From: an uncultured Pelagibacteraceae bacterium
Lineage (GTDB): Bacteria; Pseudomonadota; Alphaproteobacteria; Pelagibacterales; Pelagibacteraceae
DNA length: 64,000 bases
Reading direction: 5' to 3'
NCBI GenBank assembly: GCA_902546145.1
Contig: CACCIT010000002.1
Span: 1 to 64,000 of the forward strand
Shown piece after piece: positions 1 through 12,509 of this stretch (position 1 is the first letter of the stretch; each line of letters opens with the position of its first letter). The translations under genes and the position numbers were made by a program. Under the pieces are notes generated by a model that was not told the DNA's origin, made no database searches, and saw only the letters and a list, made by a program, of their open reading frames with translations.

Positions 1-1023
1 AAAAGATATCATTCCTTTTTTTAATTTTATTTCTTCACTTTCTTCATTTTTGTGAATTTCATTTTTAATATCAATAATTGGTATTATTCTCCTAGCAGCT
101 GATAAACCTTGACTTATAGCAATGTTTACCTTTGTTAAAGATTTTACAGGTTGATAGGCTAACATCATGGCAGCTAAAAATGAGAAAAAATTGTTAATAT
201 TTAATTCACCATCAATAATTAATTTGCCAGAATAAAAAATTAATAATGCAATCATAAAACCAGTCAATACTTCCATAATTGGAGTTGATCTGATGTATAC
301 AGATCTAATTTTAATAGATTTGTCTTTCAGAGCATTAACATAATCCTCTGATCTTTTGTTTTCAAAATTTTCTCTTTGAAATATTTTGATGATTTTATGA
401 TTTTTAAATAAGTCAACAAAATATCTATTAAGATTACCTGATCTTTCTTGCGCTTCTGTTGCTACTTTACCCATCCTTTTGCCTAGTTTTCTTGCAATGA
501 TTGTTGCTAAGGGGATCATTATTATTGCAATGAGAGATAATTTCCAATTTTGAAAAAACATAACTAGTAATAATCCAATTAAAGTTAGACTATCTTTAAA
601 AATACTCAAAAATGCTTCTGCAAGCATTCTTGTTATTTGGTCTACATCAAAACTAAGATTTGAAATATATTTACCTGTATGTTTACCTTCAATGATTTGA
701 GTATCAGCACTGATAAATGATTTTAGCATATCAATTTGAAGCATTTTTTTTACTTCTTCAGATATATGAATCATTAAAATTTTAGCTTGGTATAAAGCTA
801 TCCCTTTAGTTGAAAAAGCAATTATGATTGCTATCGGAATTAATACTATTAAAGTTTTATCTTTGTCCAAAAATATTTTTTCTATAGCAGGGTCTAACAA
901 CCACGCAGTTGCAGATGTACTCCCGGCCACTAATACAGAAAAGAATGCGGCAAGAATTATTTTGAATACATATAAACTTATATATTCTTTGTATAATCTC
1001 GTGATTATTTGTTTGGTGTTCAT
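1..1023 (-). CDS. ABC transporter, MsbA-like transmembrane domain (3' part, including the ATPase, lies outside the window)
   Basis: Manual reverse-strand reading is open from ATG at 1023 to the window edge: MNTKQIITRLYKEYISLYVFKIILAAFFSVLVAGSTSATAWLLDPAIEKIF...; typical ABC exporter membrane domain. Absent from the ORF track because it is truncated. Confidence 0.85.
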   Translation of the reverse strand, partial: MNTKQIITRLYKEYISLYVFKIILAAFFSVLVAGSTSATAWLLDPAIEKIFLDKDKTLIVLIPIAIIIAFSTKGIALYQAKILMIHISEEVKKMLQIDMLKSFISADTQIIEGKHTGKYISNLSFDVDQITRMLAEAFLSIFKDSLTLIGLLLVMFFQNWKLSLIAIIMIPLATIIARKLGKRMGKVATEAQERSGNLNRYFVDLFKNHKIIKIFQRENFENKRSEDYVNALKDKSIKIRSVYIRSTPIMEVLTGFMIALLIFYSGKLIIDGELNINNFFSFLAAMMLAYQPVKSLTKVNIAISQGLSAARRIIPIIDIKNEIHKNEESEEIKLKKGMISF

Positions 1024-1024
1024 G

Positions 1025-1891
1025 TTAAATTAATTTTCCAATTAAAATATTTGTTAAGATCAATAATCCTAAAAAATTATTACTTTTAAATTTGTTAAAG
1101 CAATCATTTGGATTAGCAGTATTTAATTTATTAATTTGATAATATAGCAAATGATAAATTGGAAAAATCATAAATAAAAAATAAATACTTTTAAAATCCA
1201 TTAAAATTCCAACAACCGCTAATGATAAAATAAATATAATGTAAGAAATAAATAAAAACTTTTTTGGATCATTTTTAAATTTAATCGAAGTTGATTTTAC
1301 ACCTATAATTTCATCATCTTTTATATCTTGAAACCCATAAATTGTGTCGTACCCAAGTGTCCAAAATATGGCTCCAATATAAAAAGCAATTGAAACTAAT
1401 GACAATTGATTTTCAATAGCAATAAATCCTAAAACTAAACCATAGTTAAAAGTAATTCCTAAAAACAATTGTGGCCAATAAGTAATTCTTTTCATTAATG
1501 GGTAGGTGAAAGCAAGAGGCATTGAAATAAGAGCCATAAAAATTGTAAAATAATTAAAATTTAACAAAACTAGAAAAGCTAAAAAGCAAAGTGAAATAGC
1601 ATAAATAATTGCAAGCTTTATAGATATTCTACCTGATGCAATTGGTCTATTTTTAGTTCTCTCAACTTTTTTATCAAATTTTCTATCAACAATATCATTA
1701 ACAATACATCCCGCTGATCGCATTAAAATTGATCCAGATAAAAAAAGTATACCAAAAAAAAAATAATTACTTAAACCTCCATTAAAATCATATGCTAATG
1801 TTAGTCCCCATATGCATGGCCAAAATAAAAGCATGAAACCAATCGGTTTCGTTAATCTCGTCAACTCAATGAAAAGTTTTACTTGGTACAT
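1025..1891 (-). CDS. ubiA: 4-hydroxybenzoate polyprenyltransferase
   Basis: UbiA motif NDIVDRKFDKKVERTKNRPIASGRIS and multiple TM segments. Confidence 0.95.
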   Translation of the reverse strand: MYQVKLFIELTRLTKPIGFMLLFWPCIWGLTLAYDFNGGLSNYFFFGILFLSGSILMRSAGCIVNDIVDRKFDKKVERTKNRPIASGRISIKLAIIYAISLCFLAFLVLLNFNYFTIFMALISMPLAFTYPLMKRITYWPQLFLGITFNYGLVLGFIAIENQLSLVSIAFYIGAIFWTLGYDTIYGFQDIKDDEIIGVKSTSIKFKNDPKKFLFISYIIFILSLAVVGILMDFKSIYFLFMIFPIYHLLYYQINKLNTANPNDCFNKFKSNNFLGLLILTNILIGKLI

Positions 1892-1934
1892 AATATTTTA
1901 CTTGTAAATAACAAAGGGTAGTTTCATAATCAAA

Positions 1935-2348
1935 TTGATTCGTATGAATATAGACTACACAGTAACTGCCTTAATGTTTCCAGCTATTCCTTTACTTATG
2001 AGTGTTTATAGCAACAGATTTCATTCTCTAAGTATCTTAATTCGTCAACTTCATGACGAGCATGTTTATGAAAAACATATTCCACCAGAGTGGAAGAAGC
2101 AGTTTATTAATTTAAGTGGAAGGATAACACTTCTTAGATGGACAATTTTATTTGCTTCATTTGGCTTCCTATTTAATATGCTTACAGTATTTGCACTCTA
2201 TTTAGATGAAGTATTTGCAGCGAGAGTAATTTTTGGCTCTTGTTGTTTATCCATGATTATATCAATTATTTTTTTTATAAGAGAAATTCAAATTTCAACA
2301 AATGCCCTTAAACTCCATATGTCTGATATGGATGTAGATGTAAATTAG
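1935..2348 (+). CDS. DUF2721-like membrane protein
   Basis: Short multi-TM protein with family-like pattern (FPAIPLLMSVYSNRFHSLSILIRQLHD). Confidence 0.7.
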   Translation: MIRMNIDYTVTALMFPAIPLLMSVYSNRFHSLSILIRQLHDEHVYEKHIPPEWKKQFINLSGRITLLRWTILFASFGFLFNMLTVFALYLDEVFAARVIFGSCCLSMIISIIFFIREIQISTNALKLHMSDMDVDVN

Positions 2349-3316
2349 GGAAGTATAACTGCTGGACCAGTAAGAACCCTAGATTCTAAATCTTTATGTG
2401 CTTGAGCAATATCTTTTAGATGATATTTTTTTGAAATTTTTACTTTTACTTTTCCGCTTGAAGCCATTTCGAAAACTTTATTCGCAGCTTCATCAAGCTC
2501 TTCTCTTGTTGTAGTGTACTGCATAATACTAGGTCTAGTTAAATAAAGTCCTTTTGGTTGAATTGATTTTGCAACATTAACAGGATCTAAAGGACCAGAT
2601 GCATTTCCAAAAGAAACCAACATTCCTTTTAATTTTAAACATTCTATTGAACCATCAAATGTATTTTTTCCTACTCCATCATAAACAACCGATAATCCTT
2701 TTCCTTCAGTTATCTCTTTTACTTTTTCAGCAAAATTATCTTTGTTATAATTAATCACATGGTCGTAACCATTTTGTTTTGCATTTTCTATTTTTTCATC
2801 TGAACCAACAGTACCAATAACATTGCATCCTAGACTTTTAGCCCATTGTCCAAATATTTGACCAACACCACCAGCTGCTGCATGGAATAAAATATCTTCT
2901 CCTGATTTTACAGGATAAGTTTTGTGTAAAAGATAAAAGGTAGTTATCCCTTTTGTCATTAATGTTGCTGCTGTTTCTAAATCAACACTGTCAGGAACTT
3001 TTACTAAGTTTTTAGTTGGATAGTTTCTATGAGTTGAGTAAGCACCAAGAGGAGCCGCACAGTATGCAACTTTATCCCCAACTTTAAAATCTTTAACGTC
3101 AGAGCCGACTTTAGTTATTTCTCCAGCTCCCTCTAAACCAATTGGAGAGGGAAGAGTTAATGGATAAAGTCCTGAACGGTGATAAGTATCAATATAATTT
3201 AAACCAATAGCATGGTTTTTAATTGTTACTTCATCAGCTTTTGGATCTTCAAGTTTAAGTTCTTTATATTCTAAAACTTCTGGTCCACCTGCTTTTGATA
3301 TTATTACTGAATTCAT
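2345..3316 (-). CDS. NADPH:quinone oxidoreductase, zinc-type alcohol dehydrogenase superfamily
   Basis: GLEGAGEITKVGSDVKDFKVGDKVAY and HAAAGGVGQIFGQWAK motifs. Confidence 0.92.
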   Translation of the reverse strand: MNSVIISKAGGPEVLEYKELKLEDPKADEVTIKNHAIGLNYIDTYHRSGLYPLTLPSPIGLEGAGEITKVGSDVKDFKVGDKVAYCAAPLGAYSTHRNYPTKNLVKVPDSVDLETAATLMTKGITTFYLLHKTYPVKSGEDILFHAAAGGVGQIFGQWAKSLGCNVIGTVGSDEKIENAKQNGYDHVINYNKDNFAEKVKEITEGKGLSVVYDGVGKNTFDGSIECLKLKGMLVSFGNASGPLDPVNVAKSIQPKGLYLTRPSIMQYTTTREELDEAANKVFEMASSGKVKVKISKKYHLKDIAQAHKDLESRVLTGPAVILP

Positions 3317-3319
3317 AAT

Positions 3320-4156
3320 TTATTTTACAAATGTACCATTATGATAATCTTGAACTGCTTGCAAGATTTCTGCTTTAGTGTTCATAACAAAAGGCCCACC
3401 TCTTGCAATTTCCTCATTTATTGGTTTTCCAGATATCACAAGAAATTTAGCATCTGTTTTTGCTTTCACTTTAAGCTCTTCACCTTTTGTTAATAATATT
3501 AAAGTACTATCTTTAACATTATCATGTTTCTCACTACCAATTTCGATTTCACCATTTATTAGATAAATAAATGTATTGTGAGTTGATGGAATATTAAAAT
3601 CAAATTTTTTATCCTTATTTAATTCTACATCAAAATAAACTGGTTCCACATTATGACCTTTTACAGGTCCTTCAGCATTTTCAAATTTACCTGCAATAAC
3701 TTTAACTTGTTTTTCATTATCTTTATGAACACTCATTTTATCAGCATCAATATAAATGTACTCAGGCTTACTCATTTTTAATTTAGCAGGCATGTTAATC
3801 CACAATTGAAAGCCATGAAGCCTTCCTTCTTTCATAGCTGGCATTTCTGAATGAATAATTCCACTTCCTGTTTTCATCCACTGAACATCACCTGCAGTCA
3901 TTCTTCCTTCACCACCAGTGCTATCTTTGTGTTCAAAATCTCCTGCCAACATATAAGTAACAGTTTCAATTCCTCTATGAGGGTGAGGTGGAAAACCAGC
4001 AATATAATCTTCGCTATTTTCAGATCCAAATTCGTCTAGCATTAAGAAAGGGTCAAAGTAATTTGGCTCAACACCAATACTTCTTTTTAACTTTACTCCT
4101 GCACCATCCGATGCTGGAATAGGATCTATAATTTTGGATACTTCAATTGATTTCAT
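3320..4156 (-). CDS. Pirin family protein
   Basis: PHPHRGIETVTYMLAGDFEHKDSTGGEGRMTAGDVQWMKTGSGIIHSEMP is a typical pirin cupin. Confidence 0.95.
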   Translation of the reverse strand: MKSIEVSKIIDPIPASDGAGVKLKRSIGVEPNYFDPFLMLDEFGSENSEDYIAGFPPHPHRGIETVTYMLAGDFEHKDSTGGEGRMTAGDVQWMKTGSGIIHSEMPAMKEGRLHGFQLWINMPAKLKMSKPEYIYIDADKMSVHKDNEKQVKVIAGKFENAEGPVKGHNVEPVYFDVELNKDKKFDFNIPSTHNTFIYLINGEIEIGSEKHDNVKDSTLILLTKGEELKVKAKTDAKFLVISGKPINEEIARGGPFVMNTKAEILQAVQDYHNGTFVK

Positions 4157-4174
4157 AGGAACTGATATAATTAT

Positions 4175-4840
4175 CTACTTAGTTATATCAAGTAGACCAT
4201 TTAAGTTTTTAATTTCATTTTGTGGTGAATAATCAAGTTTATCAAAGATATTATTGTTTCTGTTTACCCAAATAGAATTGTATCCATAGTTCCCTCCACC
4301 AGATACATCCCAAGTATTTGCACTTAAAAAAGCAACTTCATTTTTTTCAATTTTATATTTTTTTACTGGCATATCATAAACTTTAGAGTCAGGCTTAAAT
4401 ACACCAACTTCTTCAATAGAAAAAATATCATCAAATAAATTATTTAAATTATTACTACGTACTAATTCATTTAATAAAGAAGGTGTCCCATTGGAAAGTA
4501 TTGCTAATTTAAAATTTTTTTCTTTTAAAGATTTTAATACTTCTGGAACTTCTTCAAAAGGTGAAAGAATTTTATATAGATCTAATAATTCATCCCTCAT
4601 TGAATTATCTATTTTAAAAACACTCATTGATTTATCTAAACTATCTTCAGTGATTTGCCAAAAATCTTTGTGTCTTTTCATTAGGCTTCTAAGCCATGTG
4701 TATTCTAATTGTGTAGTTCTCCAATAATTTGCAAAAGCTTCCCACTTATCACCAATTTTGTCTTTACATTTTTCTGCTGCTGAATTTACATCGAATAAAG
4801 TGCCGTAAGCGTCAAAAATTATTGCTTTAATATTTTTCAT
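4175..4840 (-). CDS. Haloacid dehalogenase type II (HAD superfamily)
   Basis: FDAYGTLFDV, LSNGTPSLL, SANTWDVSGGGNYGYNSIWVNR. Confidence 0.92.
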   Translation of the reverse strand: MKNIKAIIFDAYGTLFDVNSAAEKCKDKIGDKWEAFANYWRTTQLEYTWLRSLMKRHKDFWQITEDSLDKSMSVFKIDNSMRDELLDLYKILSPFEEVPEVLKSLKEKNFKLAILSNGTPSLLNELVRSNNLNNLFDDIFSIEEVGVFKPDSKVYDMPVKKYKIEKNEVAFLSANTWDVSGGGNYGYNSIWVNRNNNIFDKLDYSPQNEIKNLNGLLDITK

Positions 4841-4856
4841 AAACTAATTTAATAAT

Positions 4857-5558
4857 ATGAGTAACATTAGATTATATTTCCCTAAAAGTTTATCTAATAA
4901 TTTAACGGATACACTTGATAAATCTCAATCACATTACGTAAACAAAGTAATGAGAGTTAAAGAAAATGAAATTTTTTCTTTATTTAACAGTAGTGGTGAA
5001 TGGGAAGCAAAAATTTTAAACATCTCAAAAGGTATTGTTGAATTTAATGTTACAAAACAATTAAGACAAAAAGAAAATTCCAAAGAATTATGGCTTGCGT
5101 TTTCTCCAATTAAATCAAATTACTTTAATTTTATGATTCAAAAAGCAACTGAGTTAGGAGTTACAAAATTTATTCCAATAATATTTGATAGAACGATTGT
5201 TCGTAAGATTAATAAAGAGCGGTTAGAGAAAGTAATTATTGAGGCATCAGAACAATCAAACAGAATTAATGTTCCAGATATTGAGGACCCAAAATCATTA
5301 GATGATTTTTTAAATAACAATAAAGTTGATTTAATTTTTACTGATCTAAATTCTGAAAATACCAAAATAGATTTAAAGAAGGTTACCGATAAACCTACAT
5401 GTGTAATTATAGGTCCAGAGGGAGATTTTTCTGAAGAGGAAAGGGCTAAGATTCTAAAATTTAGTGGAGTTCAACCATTGAAAATTAATGATAATATATT
5501 GAGATCTGAAACAGCTGTAATTTCAGCTATATCGATCATAAAATACGCCATAAATTGA
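4857..5558 (+). CDS. rsmE: 16S rRNA (uracil1498-N3)-methyltransferase
   Basis: SPUF-type knot motifs: QKATELGVTKFIPI, IIGPEGDFSEEE, LRSETAVISAI. Confidence 0.95.
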   Translation: MSNIRLYFPKSLSNNLTDTLDKSQSHYVNKVMRVKENEIFSLFNSSGEWEAKILNISKGIVEFNVTKQLRQKENSKELWLAFSPIKSNYFNFMIQKATELGVTKFIPIIFDRTIVRKINKERLEKVIIEASEQSNRINVPDIEDPKSLDDFLNNNKVDLIFTDLNSENTKIDLKKVTDKPTCVIIGPEGDFSEEERAKILKFSGVQPLKINDNILRSETAVISAISIIKYAIN

Positions 5559-5618
5559 TATTTTGTCGCGAAAACTAAAGTGTAATTTTTTTGAAGACGT
5601 TCTATATAGGGTAAAAAA

Positions 5619-8070
<2,452 letters not shown>

Positions 8071-8100
8071 AAAGTATTTAGATTTTTTGTCTAAAATTAA

Positions 8101-9012
8101 ATGATTAAATCTAAGTTAAAAAATAGAAATTTAAGTCAAGAAGACGTTTTCAATTTCTCTGAGTTATTTAAACTTATGAAGCCAAGAGTAATGTCTCTTG
8201 TAATTTTCACGTGTGCAGTTGGATTGTTAATGGCGCCAAATATCATTCCAACAAAAGATGCAATCATTGGAATTATTTTAGTTTCTATTGGAGCAGGTGC
8301 CGCTGGAGCTTTAAACATGTGGTACGAGTCTGATTTAGATGCATTAATGACAAGGACTTGTTTAAGACCTATACCAACTGGGAAGGTTAATAAAAACCAA
8401 GCTTTGATTTTTGGAATCGCTTTATCAATATTTTCTGTTGTTGCTTTAGATTATTTTGCAAATACAGTTTCAGCAGCTTTATTGTTATTTACAATTTTGT
8501 TTTATGTGCTGGTTTATACCGTTTGGCTTAAAAGAAAAACGCCTCAAAATATAGTTATTGGAGGCGCTGCAGGAGCATTACCTCCTGTAATTGGTTGGAC
8601 TATAGCTACTAACTCACTTTCATTTGAGCCATTAACTTTCTTTCTAATTATTTTTTTTTGGACACCATCACATTTCTGGGCACTAAGTTTATATAAATCT
8701 GATGATTATAAAAAAGCAAATATTCCAATGCTTCCATTGACTAATGGTGTTGAAAGCACAAAATTAAATATATTTGTTTATTCGTTAATAATGTTGCCAG
8801 TTATTGTTTTCCCATATGCAATTAATTTCGTTGGTCTAGTATTTTTAATTCCATCATTAATTTTGACAATTTATTATAATTACTTATGTTTTGAACTTTA
8901 CAAATTTAAGAAGAACAAGTTTGATGCAAAAAAAGCAAAAACAATTTTTGGATACTCGATATTGTATTTGTTTTTAGTTTTTGTATTTTTCTTAATAGAT
9001 AAAATTTTATGA
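8101..9012 (+). CDS. ctaB: Protoheme IX farnesyltransferase
   Basis: NMWYESDLDALMTRTCLRPIPTG; position in cox operon. Confidence 0.96.
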   Translation: MIKSKLKNRNLSQEDVFNFSELFKLMKPRVMSLVIFTCAVGLLMAPNIIPTKDAIIGIILVSIGAGAAGALNMWYESDLDALMTRTCLRPIPTGKVNKNQALIFGIALSIFSVVALDYFANTVSAALLLFTILFYVLVYTVWLKRKTPQNIVIGGAAGALPPVIGWTIATNSLSFEPLTFFLIIFFWTPSHFWALSLYKSDDYKKANIPMLPLTNGVESTKLNIFVYSLIMLPVIVFPYAINFVGLVFLIPSLILTIYYNYLCFELYKFKKNKFDAKKAKTIFGYSILYLFLVFVFFLIDKIL

Positions 9013-9134
9013 TAACACCTGATAAAAAAACAAAGAAAAAAAATATTATTACTGCTTTAGCAATTTTAGCTTTTATGGTTTTTTTGTTTGTTTTTACATT
9101 ATATAACGTTGGCGTATTTGATAGGCAGATATGA
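9009..9134 (+). CDS. 41-aa single-TM protein between ctaB and cox11 (CoxF-like position)
   Basis: Manual translation MITPDKKTKKKNIITALAILAFMVFLFVFTLYNVGVFDRQI*; overlaps ctaB stop (9009-9012) and cox11 start (9131-9134) by 4 nt each. Below the ORF-track size cut-off. Confidence 0.75.
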   Translation: MITPDKKTKKKNIITALAILAFMVFLFVFTLYNVGVFDRQI

Positions 9135-9664
9135 TTAAGAGCAAAACATTAACACCATTACTTTTAGCAGGTATTTTTTGTTTAATGTTAGGTTTATCTT
9201 TTGCGGCAGTGCCCTTATATGATCTTTTTTGTCGTGTAACTGGATTTGGAGGTACAACACAAGTATCTAAAGAAGCCCCGAAGATAGTTTTAGATAAAGT
9301 TGTAAGTGTAAGATTTGATACGAATGTAAATAATCTTACTTGGGATTTTAAAGCTAAATCAAATGTCATTGATGTTAAGGTTGGTCAGGTCAATAGAATT
9401 GAGTTTGAGGTTGAGAACTATGGAGACGAAACAACTTATGGAGTTGCTAGTTTCAATGTTTCGCCTGCAAGTTTTGGTAAATATTATAGTAAATTAGGCT
9501 GTTTTTGCTTCGAAAAACAGGAACTTAAGGCAGGTGAGAAGGCAACTTATATTATGACTTTTTATTTGGATCCAGAACTGGTAAATGATCCAACAGTTAA
9601 AAACTTACAGGATGTAACTATGTCGTATACTTTTTTCTCGACAGATTATTATAAACAATCATAA
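9131..9664 (+). CDS. ctaG: Cytochrome c oxidase copper-assembly protein Cox11/CtaG
   Basis: AAVPLYDLFCRVTGFGGTTQ, KLGCFCFEKQEL. Confidence 0.97.
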   Translation: MIKSKTLTPLLLAGIFCLMLGLSFAAVPLYDLFCRVTGFGGTTQVSKEAPKIVLDKVVSVRFDTNVNNLTWDFKAKSNVIDVKVGQVNRIEFEVENYGDETTYGVASFNVSPASFGKYYSKLGCFCFEKQELKAGEKATYIMTFYLDPELVNDPTVKNLQDVTMSYTFFSTDYYKQS

Positions 9665-9674
9665 TTAAAAAAAC

Positions 9675-10463
9675 ATGTCAGCTGAAAAAAAACATGATTA
9701 TCACTTAGTAGACCCAAGTCCTTGGCCTATATTTACATCTTTTGCATGCTTGGTACTAGCTATCGGATCAATTTTTTATATGCACAATGATGTATCTTGG
9801 GGAATGTATTTGGGATTAGCTCTTGTAATTTATGCAGCTTATATGTGGTTCAGAGATGTTGTCATTGAAGCTGAACATCAAGGTCACCATACTCCAGTTG
9901 TTCAAATCCATCATAGATATGGAATGACGTTATTCATTGCTTCTGAAGTTATGTTTTTTGTTGCATGGTTTTGGGCATATTTTGATATAAGTTTGTTCCC
10001 AAATGAGTTTGTTGGAAATGTTTGGCCTCCACAAGACATAGAAACTTTTGATCCATGGGACATTCCATTAATCAATACACTAGTTTTATTATTATCTGGT
10101 ACCACAGTAACTTGGGCTCACCACTCTTTATTAGAAGACGATAGAAAGGGATTTATTCAAGGATTAACAGCAACTGTTGCACTAGGCTTCTTTTTTACTT
10201 TGTTACAGGCTTACGAATATCATCATGCTACATTTGATTATTCAGGTCATATTTATGGTGCAGTATTTTATATGGCAACAGGTTTTCACGGTTTCCACGT
10301 AATTGTTGGAACAATTTTTCTTGCTGTTTGTTTATGGAGAGGAAGATTGGGTCACTTTACGAAAGAACACCACTTTGGTTTTGAGGCAGCTGCTTGGTAC
10401 TGGCACTTTGTTGATGTTGTTTGGTTATTTTTGTTTGCAGCTATCTACGTTTGGGGAAGTTAA
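9675..10463 (+). CDS. coxC: Cytochrome c oxidase subunit III
   Basis: SEVMFFVAWFWAYFD, TGFHGFHVIVGTIFL, WYWHFVDVVWLFLF. Confidence 0.98.
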   Translation: MSAEKKHDYHLVDPSPWPIFTSFACLVLAIGSIFYMHNDVSWGMYLGLALVIYAAYMWFRDVVIEAEHQGHHTPVVQIHHRYGMTLFIASEVMFFVAWFWAYFDISLFPNEFVGNVWPPQDIETFDPWDIPLINTLVLLLSGTTVTWAHHSLLEDDRKGFIQGLTATVALGFFFTLLQAYEYHHATFDYSGHIYGAVFYMATGFHGFHVIVGTIFLAVCLWRGRLGHFTKEHHFGFEAAAWYWHFVDVVWLFLFAAIYVWGS

Positions 10464-10473
10464 TATTTAATCC

Positions 10474-11127
10474 TTGAAGAATAAACTTCTATTTTCAGTT
10501 TTCGTTTATTTTATAATTTTAGTTTTGTTGTCATTAGGCTTTTGGCAATTGTATAGATTGAGTTGGAAATTAGATTTAATCAATCAAATTGAAAATTCTT
10601 TAAAGATTGATCCTGTTGAACTTCAAAATGTAGAAAAAAAAAATTATTTAAGAATAAAAACATCAGGACGAATTGATTTTGAAAAACAAATTTATCTCTA
10701 TAATCTTAGCGAAACTGGTAAACCTGGATTTGAAGTTATTAACCCAATTAAAGTTGGAAATGAAGATTATTTAATTAATAGAGGCTGGATATCTTTTGAC
10801 CAAAAAAATAAACCAGAGATTAATGTTGTTGATCAAAAAAATATTATTGGTACTTTAATGCTTCAATCAAAATCAAGTTCATTCAAACCCAAGAATGAAG
10901 TAGATAAAAATTATTGGTTCACACTAGATCGGGAAGATATTTTAAAATTTACAGGAAAAAACTTTTCGAAATATATTATTTATTTAAACGGTAACTACGA
11001 AAACCCAAGACCAAGAGTGATCACTGCTAAAATTTCAAATAACCACAAAAAGTATGCAATTACTTGGTTTTCGATGGCGATTTCAATTCTTTTAATATAT
11101 TTATACTTTAGAAAAAAAAATTATTAA
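10474..11127 (+). CDS. SURF1 family protein
   Basis: LLSLGFWQLYRLSWK..., VINPIK...YLINRGWIS; TTG start per ORF track. Confidence 0.9.
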   Translation: MKNKLLFSVFVYFIILVLLSLGFWQLYRLSWKLDLINQIENSLKIDPVELQNVEKKNYLRIKTSGRIDFEKQIYLYNLSETGKPGFEVINPIKVGNEDYLINRGWISFDQKNKPEINVVDQKNIIGTLMLQSKSSSFKPKNEVDKNYWFTLDREDILKFTGKNFSKYIIYLNGNYENPRPRVITAKISNNHKKYAITWFSMAISILLIYLYFRKKNY

Positions 11128-12509
11128 TGAGATACGTCAGCACCAGAAATACTTCAAAAACATATGAATTTAAGGATGTTTTTATCAAAGGTCTTGCTGA
11201 TGATGGGGGATTGTTTATTCCTAGCTCACTTCCAAACTATAGTGAAAAAGAAATTCAAGAATTGAGGTCACTAAATTATTCAGATTTAGCAAAAAAAATT
11301 ATTTTTCCTTTTATAGGAAATTTTATGGATAAAGATGAGTTGTCTAAAATAATTGATAAATCTTATTCTGTTTTTAGAAGAGAAAATGTAATTGATTTCA
11401 TAAAAATAGGGGATCGATCAGTCTTAGAGTTATTTCATGGCCCAACACTAGCCTTTAAGGATGTTGCTATGCAACTTCTTGGAAATTTTTATGAATTTTA
11501 TTTAAGCAAGCAAAAAGAAAAAATTAATATTGTAGTTGCCACATCTGGAGACACAGGGGCAGCAGCTATAGATGCAATAAAAGGAAAAGAAAATTTAAAT
11601 ATTTTTGTACTACATCCTGATAATCGAGTTTCTTCTGTTCAGCGAAAAATCATGACTACTGGAAAACATGAAAATGTATTTAATATCGCTATTAAAGGAA
11701 ATTTTGATGACTGCCAAAACTTAGTTAAATCAATGTTTTCTGACACAAAATTTTCTCAAGATATTAATATGTCAGGTGTAAATTCAATCAACTGGGCAAG
11801 AATTATTGCTCAATGTGTTTATTACTTTTACAGCTATTATCTCATTGAAGATCACTCTAAACTCACTAATTTTTCTGTTCCCACAGGGAATTTCGGAGAT
11901 GTATACGCAGGTTACTTAGCCAAAAAAATGGGTTTGCCCATTAATAAATTGATTGTTGCAACAAATCAAAATGACATTCTCCATAGAGCTATTTCAAACG
12001 GTAATTACGAGGCTGAAACTGTTTCCGAAACTATTTCTCCTAGTATGGATATACAGATCGCAAGTAACTTTGAGAGACTTATTTTTGATTTGAATGATAA
12101 GAATTCAGAACAAACATCAAAAGACATGATAAAAATTAAAGAAGAAGGAAAATATTCAATTGATAAAGAAAAGTTGAATTTAATTAATCAAGATTTCTTA
12201 TCAGCAAGAATGAGCGAGACCGAAACACTTGATATTATTAAGTCTGTTTATCAAGAATTTAATATTGTTTTAGACCCTCATACTGCAATTGGTTATGGAG
12301 CTTTTGATAAACATAATCTCAATGGTAATAATATTGTGCTAGCAACAGCACATCCATGTAAGTTTCCTGATGCAATTAAAAGTGCTATAAATATTAAAGC
12401 TGAGTTACCAAAAGAACTTCAATTTATATTAAATGAGAAAGAAAATTATGATATTCTTGAAAATAATATTGAAAAAGTAAAAGAACATATTAAAGATAGA
12501 TCCAAATGA
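11127..12509 (+). CDS. thrC: Threonine synthase
   Basis: LFHGPTLAFKDVAMQLLG, VATSGDTGAAAIDAIKG. Confidence 0.97.
   Translation: MRYVSTRNTSKTYEFKDVFIKGLADDGGLFIPSSLPNYSEKEIQELRSLNYSDLAKKIIFPFIGNFMDKDELSKIIDKSYSVFRRENVIDFIKIGDRSVLELFHGPTLAFKDVAMQLLGNFYEFYLSKQKEKINIVVATSGDTGAAAIDAIKGKENLNIFVLHPDNRVSSVQRKIMTTGKHENVFNIAIKGNFDDCQNLVKSMFSDTKFSQDINMSGVNSINWARIIAQCVYYFYSYYLIEDHSKLTNFSVPTGNFGDVYAGYLAKKMGLPINKLIVATNQNDILHRAISNGNYEAETVSETISPSMDIQIASNFERLIFDLNDKNSEQTSKDMIKIKEEGKYSIDKEKLNLINQDFLSARMSETETLDIIKSVYQEFNIVLDPHTAIGYGAFDKHNLNGNNIVLATAHPCKFPDAIKSAINIKAELPKELQFILNEKENYDILENNIEKVKEHIKDRSK

Noticed and set aside
824-1033. 69-aa plus-strand ORF
   Set aside because: Antisense to the ABC transporter membrane domain, which reads cleanly on the minus strand; no family resemblance.
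4162-4193. TGATATAA/TTATATCA inverted repeat between HAD and pirin genes
   Set aside because: AT-only-type weak stem, no T-tract of note; not supported as a terminator.
5559-5618. Possible promoter upstream of coxB
   Set aside because: TTGAAG and TATATA-like strings exist but spacing is poor; cannot be supported without start-site data.
8077-8095. TTTAGA-TTTTTTG-TCTAAA inverted repeat between coxA and ctaB
   Set aside because: Only a 6-bp AT-rich stem; expected by chance at this composition and ctaB continues the operon.
9094-9369. 91-aa minus-strand ORF opposite cox11
   Set aside because: Cox11 reading frame is unambiguous; antisense ORF has no recognisable domain.
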